This document shows positions 55,318 to 62,302 of a stretch of 64,000 bases of DNA, one piece after another. Position 1 is the stretch's first letter. The number at the start of each line of letters is the position of its first letter. The DNA comes from Chromatiales bacterium (GTDB lineage: Bacteria > Pseudomonadota > Gammaproteobacteria > UBA6429 > Thiohalophilaceae). The notes below the pieces were generated by a model that saw nothing but the letters and a program-made list of their open reading frames with translations, made no database searches and had not been told where the DNA came from. Made by a program: the position numbers and the translations under genes. Location: assembly GCA_027032075.1 (NCBI GenBank), contig JALVOC010000019.1, forward strand, positions 62,001 through 126,000. Direction: 5' to 3'.

Positions 55318-55383
55318 GATGAGGATGCACCATGGGGGTGTCGGCCAGCTCCAGCCACTCGAGGTAATTGCGCCTGTTTGGAC

Positions 55384-55588
55384 AGCTGTGCGAAAAAGGT
55401 GTCCAATTCAAATGACAGTGATTTCCATAAAATGGAGGGGCCGTTTCTCCAGTAGCTGCTGGCAAGACACGCTGTGAATACATCCCTGTAAGCTTCACGG
55501 CAGCATCCCTGCTGCCGAGAGTCTTGCCAGCAGCTACTGGAGAAACGGCTTACCAATTTTTTAAAGTGGACACCTTTTTCGCACGGCT
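55384..55588. repeat. Nested palindromic repeat element, copy 2
   Basis: Inner arms at 55440-55468 and 55521-55549 (29 nt, perfect) enclose a 52-nt core at 55469-55520. Outer arms at 55384-55405 and 55567-55588 (22 nt, one G-T pair) enclose those. The core, read on the minus strand, aligns along its length with the core of copy 1: same position of a 7-bp hairpin with 6-nt loop (CGGCAGC-AGGGAT-GCTGCCG), then AGCTTACAGGG, GTATT and ACAGCGT. The arms share no evident similarity with those of copy 1. It lies 66 nt after the Sel1-repeat gene stop. Confidence 0.9.
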
Positions 55589-55658
55589 ATTCAGGTGCTG
55601 AGATCCATCTTTTTTTCAGTGTTCCGATAATCACCATTCGATCCGTCGGTTCGGTTTT

Positions 55659-55673
55659 GCACTATTCTGGGGT
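55659..55673 (+). promoter_or_regulatory. Weak NtrC-like enhancer site
   Basis: GCACTATTCTGGGGT resembles the NtrC palindrome GCAC(C/T)-N5-GGTGC: the left half is good, the right half is imperfect. Its position, about 160 nt upstream of the sigma-54-like promoter, is typical of an enhancer. Chance occurrence is possible. Confidence 0.3.
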
Positions 55674-55822
55674 GTGGGCTGAATTTGTGCACGCTTTTAA
55701 TGCGTAATTTTTCTGTTACGGTTTGGATAAAGCCGTCTGTATAACCTGAGTCGATTCCTCGGGCTATAAAAATACTAATAAAACAATAAGATACAGCTTG
55801 TTTGTCTCGTTGTCTTTCCAGT

Positions 55823-55837
55823 TGGCAAGGATATTGC
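55823..55837 (+). promoter_or_regulatory. Candidate sigma-54 promoter of the octahaem cytochrome gene
   Basis: TGGCAAGGATATTGC matches the -24/-12 consensus TGGCAC-N5-TTGC: TGGCA, then five bases after the mismatched sixth base, then TTGC. The GG (55824-55825) and GC (55836-55837) are exactly 12 bp apart. Transcription would begin near 55848, about 80 nt upstream of the ATG. Confidence 0.6.
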
Positions 55838-55925
55838 CTTGTTGGCCTACAAATATTAGGCGTATGCCGCGGTTTGCAAGGACGACCTGCAACTGCGGCA
55901 TCCTGTGTCAAATTGGGGAGAAACG

Positions 55926-57422
55926 ATGATGATAAACAGGCAAGAGAGTCAGCGCAGCGGTTTGCGGCGCCACCTGAACCTATTTACTGTGCTGATCGCG
56001 GTGCTCGGTTTGTTGAGCGTGTGGGCGGGTAATGTTGAAGCCAAGGTTAAAAATGAAAAACCGGTCAAAATCCTGAAAGGCTTCAAATACATGAGTAAGG
56101 AGAGTGCGGAGTGTATCTCCTGTCACCGCGAAAAGACCCCGGGCATCTACACCATGTGGGGCAATTCGAAACACCATGGGGCGAATGTCGGCTGTTACGA
56201 ATGCCACAAAGCCGATCCTTCCGACAAGGACGCCATCAAGCATAAGGATTTCACCATTTCGGTCATTGTGTCCCCCAAAGACTGTGGCAAGTGTCATGAA
56301 AAGGCAACCAAGGAATTTGATTCCAGCCACCATGCAACCGCGGGTAACATTCTGGGATCATTGGACAATGTGCTTGCCGAAGTCGTCGAGGGTGCGCCCC
56401 TGCTCAATGGCGGTTCTCCGGTTGTCACCGTTGGTTGTGCCGCCTGTCATGGTTCGATTGTGCGGGTGAATTCAGACGGCAGCCTGAATTCAGCCACCTG
56501 GCCGAATACCGGTATCGGCCGTATCAATCCTGATGGCTCGAAAGGCGCCTGCTCGGCGTGTCATCTGCGCCACAATTTTGATGTTGAACAGGCGCGTCAT
56601 CCCGACAATTGCGGCCGTTGTCACCTTGGGCCGGATCATCCGCAGAAGGAAATCTATGAGGAGTCGGTACACGGTATCGCCTTCCGTGCCCATATGGACG
56701 AGATGAACATGGGTTCCAGCAAATGGATAGCGGGTGAGGATTACAGTGCGGCACCGACATGTGCCACCTGCCATATGTCCGCCACCAAGGACATGCCGGT
56801 CACGCATGACATCGGCAGTCGGATATCCTGGAACCTGCGCGCCCCGATTTCGACGAAGATCGACGCCAAGGCGAAGAAGCAGGGCAAGAAGGTCAAACCC
56901 TGGCTGCAGCGGCGCAAGGACATGAAGAATGTGTGTTCCTCCTGCCACGGCCGTAACATCGTCGATAATTTTTACGAGCAGCTGGATGCCTTCGTCGATT
57001 TGTACAACAACAAGTTTGCCATTCCCGCCTCCAATCTGGTGAAGGCGCTCAGGCAGGAGAAAATGCTGGATCCGGTCAAGTTCAATGAAGAGGTCGAGTG
57101 GACCTGGTTCCTGCTGTGGCACCATGAAGGCCGCCGTGCACGCCATGGTGCGGCAATGCTGGCTCCCGATTACGCTCACTGGGAGGGCATGTTCAAGATG
57201 GCGCACCGTTTCTATATTGAACTGGTACCGCAGATCAAGGGCCTGATTGCCGAGGCAAGAAAATCCGGTAACCGCAAGGGTGCAGACCGCGTGCAGAAGC
57301 TGTTGGACAAAACACTCAGCTCTGAAATGCACCGTTGGTTCAAGGGCGGAAAACCACCCAAGACATGGTCACCCAGTGACGATGACAAACACGGGTTCAA
57401 GAAAACCAAGGCTGAAAAATAG
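55926..57422 (+). CDS. Octahaem cytochrome c of the hydroxylamine oxidoreductase family
   Basis: About 498 residues, exported (FTVLIAVLGLLSVWAGNVEA, cleavage near VEA). Eight CxxCH motifs start at about residues 62, 90, 120, 171, 209, 229, 279 and 337. The segment WPNTGIGRINPDGS-KGACSACHLRH and CGRCHLGPDHPQKEIYEESV, plus the C-terminal WHHEGRRARHGAAMLAPDYA and HWEGMFKMAHRFYIELVPQI, are hallmarks of the HAO family. Members either oxidise hydroxylamine or, when the Tyr cross-link to the catalytic haem is missing, reduce nitrite or hydroxylamine. I cannot tell which without an alignment. No haoB, cyt c554 or NapC-type gene is adjacent. The next gene is a nonahaem-cytochrome b. ATG follows GGGGAG. 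Confidence 0.88.
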   Translation: MMINRQESQRSGLRRHLNLFTVLIAVLGLLSVWAGNVEAKVKNEKPVKILKGFKYMSKESAECISCHREKTPGIYTMWGNSKHHGANVGCYECHKADPSDKDAIKHKDFTISVIVSPKDCGKCHEKATKEFDSSHHATAGNILGSLDNVLAEVVEGAPLLNGGSPVVTVGCAACHGSIVRVNSDGSLNSATWPNTGIGRINPDGSKGACSACHLRHNFDVEQARHPDNCGRCHLGPDHPQKEIYEESVHGIAFRAHMDEMNMGSSKWIAGEDYSAAPTCATCHMSATKDMPVTHDIGSRISWNLRAPISTKIDAKAKKQGKKVKPWLQRRKDMKNVCSSCHGRNIVDNFYEQLDAFVDLYNNKFAIPASNLVKALRQEKMLDPVKFNEEVEWTWFLLWHHEGRRARHGAAMLAPDYAHWEGMFKMAHRFYIELVPQIKGLIAEARKSGNRKGADRVQKLLDKTLSSEMHRWFKGGKPPKTWSPSDDDKHGFKKTKAEK

Positions 57423-57431
57423 CAACCAGGA

Positions 57432-57458
57432 AAAAGGCCCCGTGATGCGGGGCCTTTT
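57432..57458 (+). terminator. Intrinsic terminator after the octahaem cytochrome
   Basis: Stem AAAAGGCCCCG/CGGGGCCTTTT (57432-57458) with a 5-nt loop, ending in TTTTCT, 10 nt after the stop codon. It suggests that the octahaem gene and the downstream cytochrome b gene are at least partly expressed as separate transcripts. Confidence 0.85.
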
Positions 57459-57516
57459 CTCCACGCTTGAATTTATCTGTAAGAGAGCGTAGCTGCTTTC
57501 CCAAAACCGCCGGATT

Positions 57517-59463
57517 ATGCCCTCGATGCTTAAGAAGATTTTTCCACTGCTGTTGTTGCTTTTGAGCGGCAGCATTGGTGCCGCCCAATTTACCGACGAA
57601 GAATGTCTGGACTGTCATGGTATTGAAAGTTTTGCCGTGCCCACGGGGAAACATGGCGAAACACCAATGCGGTCTCTGGGGCTGAATGCCGAGGCATTGA
57701 AAGACAGCGTGCATGGAAAACTGACATGTGTCGAATGCCACAGTGATATCAAAAAGCTGCCGCACAAGAAGGGTAAACTGAAATCACCTGACTGTGTTAC
57801 CTGTCATATCGAAACCGGCAAGACACAAATCCAGGGGAAAGAGTGGCAAAAACTCAGCCGTTCAGCACGCCGGCACGCGAAAAAGAGCGAGCTGGTACTG
57901 AATACCGAGCGTTATACCAAATCCATCCATGCGAGGAAGGATGTCAAGGACAATGCGGATTGTGCCTCCTGTCACACCGCCCATTATGTTTATCGTTCGA
58001 ACAACCCGAAATCCTCGACTTACCGGGAGAACTCACCGCAAATGTGTGGTGAATGTCACGACGATTCTCTCAGGGAATACAAGCGTTCCATTCATGGCGC
58101 AGCCTTGAAAACGCCATGGAAAGGTGACAGCGCTACCTGTTCGGATTGCCACTCTTCACACCAGATTTCCAGGAAGGAGAAATTGCAGGCGCACCGGGTG
58201 GTAACAAAAAATTGCGGTAACTGCCACAAGAAGGAAGTCGCAAGTTACATGTCCACCACACACGGGCAACTGGCCTGGCTGGGTAACAAGGACGTGCCCC
58301 GTTGTGTGGATTGCCATCGTGGCCATGATACGCGTGCGTTGGATGATCCGGAATCGAAGGTCAGTACGCAAAACCGGCTGGAGACCTGCCGTGAATGCCA
58401 CAAGGATGCCAGTGCGGCAATTGTCAAATACAAGGCGCACGGCAATACCAGTGATTTTGAACGCTACCCGTTGATGTGGATCACCGGTAAATTCATGATC
58501 CTTATCGTCATCCTGGTCCTGATCTTTTTCTACAGCCACTCCATGCTGTGGTTCTACCGGGAATACATGTTGCGGGTTATCGCCACCAGTACCACCGACT
58601 CGATGACCGTGCGTTACCGCATCAAACCGCCGAAAAAACACAGCGACAAACATTTCCTGCGTTTTGCCTGGTACTGGCGGCTCAATCACTGGGCCCTCGC
58701 TTTGTCGGTAATGACACTGGTGTTTACCGGCATGGCGGTGATGTATCCGGATACCAAATGGGCGGTCAGTGTGGTGGCGGCCGTGGGCGGGCCGTCGGTA
58801 TTCGGCCTTATTCACCGTACCGCGGGTGTGATTTTCCTGCTCGCTATCTTCGGTCATTTGGTTGCAGTGCTCTACCGCATATTCAAAGACAAGGATTTCG
58901 AGTGGTTTGGTCCCGATTCACTCTTGCCACGCTGGAAGGACTGGCACGACATGAAAGCGCAGTTCCGCTGGTTTTTAAACAAGGGGGAAGCGCCCACGTT
59001 TGATCGCTGGACCTACTGGGAGAAGTTTGATTATTGGGCCGTTTATTGGGGTGCCATCGTCATCGGCACTTCCGGCGTGATCCTCTGGGCCTCGCCCACG
59101 ATGTTGAAGATATTACCCGGCTGGGTGTTCAATGTGGCATCGATCGCGCACGGTGTCGAGGCATTCCTGGCGGTGTCGACGCTGTTTGTCGTGCATTTCT
59201 TCAATAACCATTTCCGCCCGGCCAAGTTCCCGCTGGACACGGTGATGTTTACCGGCAGCTGGGATCTGGAGGAGTTCAAGGAGGAAAGGGCGGAAGAGTA
59301 TGCGCGTCTCAAGGCTTCGGGCGAACTGGAAAAACGTCTGGTAAAACCGCCATCGCGGCTGGTGAATGTCATTTCCCATATTCTCGGTTTTACCCTTCTG
59401 GGGACAGGTATCGGTCTGCTGGTGCTGGTATTGATTGGCTTCAGTATGCGCGGGATTGTTTAA
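57517..59463 (+). CDS. Nonahaem cytochrome c / membrane cytochrome b fusion
   Basis: 648 residues. A signal peptide (KIFPLLLLLLSGSIGAA) leads into a periplasmic domain with nine CxxCH motifs (CLDCH near residue 30, then CVECH, CVTCH, CASCH, CGECH, CSDCH, CGNCH, CVDCH, CRECH). From about 320 there are six membrane segments; those from about 390 onward resemble the b-type subunit of formate dehydrogenase or Ni-Fe hydrogenase, with His in RLNHWALALSVMTLVFTGM, GLIHRTAGVIFLLAIFGHLV, VASIAHGVEAFLAVSTLFVV and HFFNNHFRPAKFPLD. This is built to pass electrons between the quinone pool and periplasmic cytochromes. The octahaem enzyme 95 nt upstream is the obvious partner. Direction of flow is not determined. 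Confidence 0.88.
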   Translation: MPSMLKKIFPLLLLLLSGSIGAAQFTDEECLDCHGIESFAVPTGKHGETPMRSLGLNAEALKDSVHGKLTCVECHSDIKKLPHKKGKLKSPDCVTCHIETGKTQIQGKEWQKLSRSARRHAKKSELVLNTERYTKSIHARKDVKDNADCASCHTAHYVYRSNNPKSSTYRENSPQMCGECHDDSLREYKRSIHGAALKTPWKGDSATCSDCHSSHQISRKEKLQAHRVVTKNCGNCHKKEVASYMSTTHGQLAWLGNKDVPRCVDCHRGHDTRALDDPESKVSTQNRLETCRECHKDASAAIVKYKAHGNTSDFERYPLMWITGKFMILIVILVLIFFYSHSMLWFYREYMLRVIATSTTDSMTVRYRIKPPKKHSDKHFLRFAWYWRLNHWALALSVMTLVFTGMAVMYPDTKWAVSVVAAVGGPSVFGLIHRTAGVIFLLAIFGHLVAVLYRIFKDKDFEWFGPDSLLPRWKDWHDMKAQFRWFLNKGEAPTFDRWTYWEKFDYWAVYWGAIVIGTSGVILWASPTMLKILPGWVFNVASIAHGVEAFLAVSTLFVVHFFNNHFRPAKFPLDTVMFTGSWDLEEFKEERAEEYARLKASGELEKRLVKPPSRLVNVISHILGFTLLGTGIGLLVLVLIGFSMRGIV

Positions 59464-59502
59464 TGATCTTCATCTTCCGCTGCGGTAAAAACGGTTGGCT
59501 GT

Positions 59503-62067
59503 TTATTGCCCGCCGGAATCCAGTTTTCCCGTACTCTCGTCAGGCAACGGCAGTTGCGACATGGGTTGGGTGATATAGAAACCCTGCACAAAATCAATAC
59601 CGGATTTCTTTAGCAAACGCAGGGTCTCCGCGTTTTCAACGAATTCGGCGATGGTCTGTTTGCCGAATGAATGGGCAATGTGCGTGATCGAGCTGACAAT
59701 CGCCAGATCCATGGGATCGTTGATGATGTCTTTGACGAAAAGGCCATCGATCTTGATGAAATCGACCGGCAGGTTTTTCAGGTGGGAGAAGGAACAATAA
59801 CCACTGCCGAAATCATCGAGGGCAAAACGGCAGCCGATGGCGTTGAGTTGCTCAATAAAGCGGCGCGCCTCGTCGATACGCGCAATCGCGCAGCTTTCGG
59901 TGATCTCAAACAGGATCAGGCCGGGATCCAGGGCATATTTTTTGATGGTTTGTTTTATCGTCTCCACCAGTGGTTGCGAACCCAGGCTTTGCCCCGAAAG
60001 GTTAATGGCGATTGACGATTGCCTGCCGGTACGCCTGGCGATTTGCGCCAGGGAGGTTTCGACCACCCAGTGATCGATATCCGGCATCAGGTTGAAGCGT
60101 TCCGCCGTGGGAAGGAAGGCGTTGGGTGAAATGGGTTCGCCCCGGCTGTTGTCCAGACGCAACAGGACCTCATACATAAGGTTCTCGCCCACGCCCTGTT
60201 GTTGCAGGCTGCTCCACAAGGCACCCTGTTCGCAAGGCAGTTGCTCGATGTCGATATCGCTCAGAGGAATAATCGGGTGGTAACAAAGTTTGAAATTATC
60301 GTGTTCCAGTGCCTGCCGCAGGCGGCATGACCAGCCGAGATCCATATCCATCGTGGCTTTATCGTCCTGCTCGTGGGTATACACATGGGTCTGGTTGCGG
60401 CCCTTGCTTTTGGCAATATGGCAGGCGATATCGGCGTTGGCCAGCACTTCACCCGGTGTCGGCGTATTTTTGTCGATGAGCGCCACCCCGATACTGCCGT
60501 TGATTTTGTAGGTGCGCCCTTCGCGCGTGAATGTGTAATCCTCCAGTAACTGCCGGAACACGTCTGCCGTTTCAAACAGTGTTTCAGGATCGGTGTTGTG
60601 CATAATGATGGCGAATTCATCGCCACCGATGCGTGCCAGCAGATCGGCTTTGCGCAGCCGTTGCTGCATTTTGTGCCCCACCTCAATCAACAACTGATCG
60701 CCTGCGGCATGACCGATGGTGTCGTTGATGTATTTGAAGCGATCCAGATCAAGATACAGCAGCGCGCTTTGCTCCTCGCTGCGTTTCAGGCGGTCAACTT
60801 CCCGCTCGAGCGAATCCTCAAAGTATTTGCGGTTCATCAACTTGGTGAGGGGGTCGTGATTGGCCTGCCATTTGAGTTCTTCCTCCAGCAGTTTGCGCAT
60901 GGAAATATCGCGGAAGGCGATCACCGCGCCTTCCTCCTGCCCGTCGATGCGCAGAGGGAAAATAGTCAATTCCACCTGGATGGGTGTGCCATCGGTGTGG
61001 GTGAACACCGATTCCACCGCGTGCAGTTCCAGTCCCTGCTCGATGGCCTGTTGCACCAGGGTGTTCTCCTTACAAATGAGTTGTCCTGGTTCGCAGCTGC
61101 AATGGAACAGCATCGCAGGATTGTTGCCGATTAATTGTTTATCCTCGTCGTACCCAAGGATGTGGCGCACTGCCGGATTGACAAAGGTGATCAGGCCTTC
61201 GCGATTGACCCCGTAGACGCCGTCACCAACCGAGGAAAGGATCCCCGCCAGGCGCAGGCGTTCCTCTTCGATGCGTTTGGTCATGCGTACGGTGCGTTTC
61301 ATTGCGGCAACGCGCGTGAGAAACAGATCGTCTGCCTCGTTTTTGAACATGCAATCCACCGCGCCGGCGTCCAGCGAGCTGGAAATCACCTTGTCCAGAT
61401 AGGTGCTGGTCAGGATGGCGGTCATGATGGAAGAGGTGTAGGGATCGTCATGCAGTTTCCTGCACAACTCGTCGCCGGTCAACTCCGGCATGAAGTAGTC
61501 AATGATCGCAATGTCAAAATGACTCTGCCTGGCTTTTTCCAGCCCCTCTTCCGCACAGGCTGCGGTTTCTGTGAGGTAACCGGCCTTGTTCAGCAACCTG
61601 CGGAATTTGACGCGTGCTGTGGGTGAGTCGTCCACCAGCAGGATACGAATCGGCTCATCGTTATCCTGAGCCGTAACGGAATGAAAGGACTCTTCGCAGG
61701 ACAGCAGTTTGCGCAGGGTATGGGTGGCGTCCTTGTGGCTGTCCCATAAAAGCAGGGCGGTGTGCTTGCGGGCCGAGACCCATTCCAGCTTGGCGGGATC
61801 CGTTTCATGCGCCAGCACCAGCAACGGCAGCTCGCAGTAAGGTGCTTCGCTGAGCGTGGCCAGCAGTTCATCGGAACTGGCCAGGGTCTGGGTGGGCCAG
61901 CCAAGGATGATGGCGTCGTAGGTGGAAGTGTCGTGGCGCGTAAGCAGCTGTTGCAGGCCTTCCTCATATCCCGCTTTCACCGTGACTTCATAGTCACAAT
62001 GCTGTAATTGCTTGTGCAGCGCATGGCGCAGGGTTGCCGATGTCTCGATAAACAGTACTCTGAACAT
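59503..62067 (-). CDS. REC-REC-PAS-GGDEF-EAL cyclic-di-GMP signalling protein, paralogue 2
   Basis: 854 residues, collinear paralogue of the protein at 15811-18372. First receiver degenerate (DAIILGWPTQ at the acceptor site). Second intact (ILLVDDSPTARVKFRRLLNK, IAIIDYFMPELTGDELCRKL). PAS follows (GILSSVGDGVYGVNREGLIT). GGDEF intact (LLARIGGDEFAIIMHNTD) and preceded by RKAD at the inhibitory-site spacing, unlike paralogue 1. EAL domain with MYEVLLRLDNSRGEPISPNA, IAINLSGQ, ILFEITESCAIARID, ALDDFGSGYCSFSHLKNLPV and IKIDGLFV. The motif that is usually YQP reads YHP, and about 20 extra residues again lie before the EAL motif. Cytoplasmic. Convergent with the cytochrome b gene, 39 nt away. Confidence 0.93.
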   Translation of the reverse strand: MFRVLFIETSATLRHALHKQLQHCDYEVTVKAGYEEGLQQLLTRHDTSTYDAIILGWPTQTLASSDELLATLSEAPYCELPLLVLAHETDPAKLEWVSARKHTALLLWDSHKDATHTLRKLLSCEESFHSVTAQDNDEPIRILLVDDSPTARVKFRRLLNKAGYLTETAACAEEGLEKARQSHFDIAIIDYFMPELTGDELCRKLHDDPYTSSIMTAILTSTYLDKVISSSLDAGAVDCMFKNEADDLFLTRVAAMKRTVRMTKRIEEERLRLAGILSSVGDGVYGVNREGLITFVNPAVRHILGYDEDKQLIGNNPAMLFHCSCEPGQLICKENTLVQQAIEQGLELHAVESVFTHTDGTPIQVELTIFPLRIDGQEEGAVIAFRDISMRKLLEEELKWQANHDPLTKLMNRKYFEDSLEREVDRLKRSEEQSALLYLDLDRFKYINDTIGHAAGDQLLIEVGHKMQQRLRKADLLARIGGDEFAIIMHNTDPETLFETADVFRQLLEDYTFTREGRTYKINGSIGVALIDKNTPTPGEVLANADIACHIAKSKGRNQTHVYTHEQDDKATMDMDLGWSCRLRQALEHDNFKLCYHPIIPLSDIDIEQLPCEQGALWSSLQQQGVGENLMYEVLLRLDNSRGEPISPNAFLPTAERFNLMPDIDHWVVETSLAQIARRTGRQSSIAINLSGQSLGSQPLVETIKQTIKKYALDPGLILFEITESCAIARIDEARRFIEQLNAIGCRFALDDFGSGYCSFSHLKNLPVDFIKIDGLFVKDIINDPMDLAIVSSITHIAHSFGKQTIAEFVENAETLRLLKKSGIDFVQGFYITQPMSQLPLPDESTGKLDSGGQ

Positions 62068-62302
62068 GGAGTGGTCAGCCTTTTATTTTGCCAGGCACTC
62101 CATGCCAATAATCATACTAAATTATTATATCGGATAATGTGTGAATTACTTGAAAATTTTTGTTAAAAACAGAATCAAAGAGCTTTGAAAATTTTTTCAA
62201 TAACTTAGCGCGATATTTTTATGTGAAATATAAAGCCAGGAGGCGTGGAGACGGACGCCCCCTCGGGAACACGCAGAAAAAACCAGCCATGGACGGGAGG
62301 GG
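62068..62302. other. Intergenic region between cbbO and the GGDEF-EAL gene
   Basis: 235 nt, both neighbours on the minus strand. The part nearest the GGDEF-EAL gene is AT-rich (promoter-like) and contains TTGAAAATTTTTTCAA, a small palindrome. Near cbbO there is a stem GGCGT-GGAGAC-GGACGCC that could act in cbbO termination but lacks a T-run. No gene seen. Confidence 0.45.

Larger units (their letters stand above)
55589..55925. other. 337-nt upstream region of the octahaem cytochrome gene
   Basis: Holds the candidate sigma-54 promoter (55823-55837) and, about 160 nt further upstream, an NtrC-like sequence (55659-55673). Otherwise AT-rich, with no gene. Confidence 0.6.
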
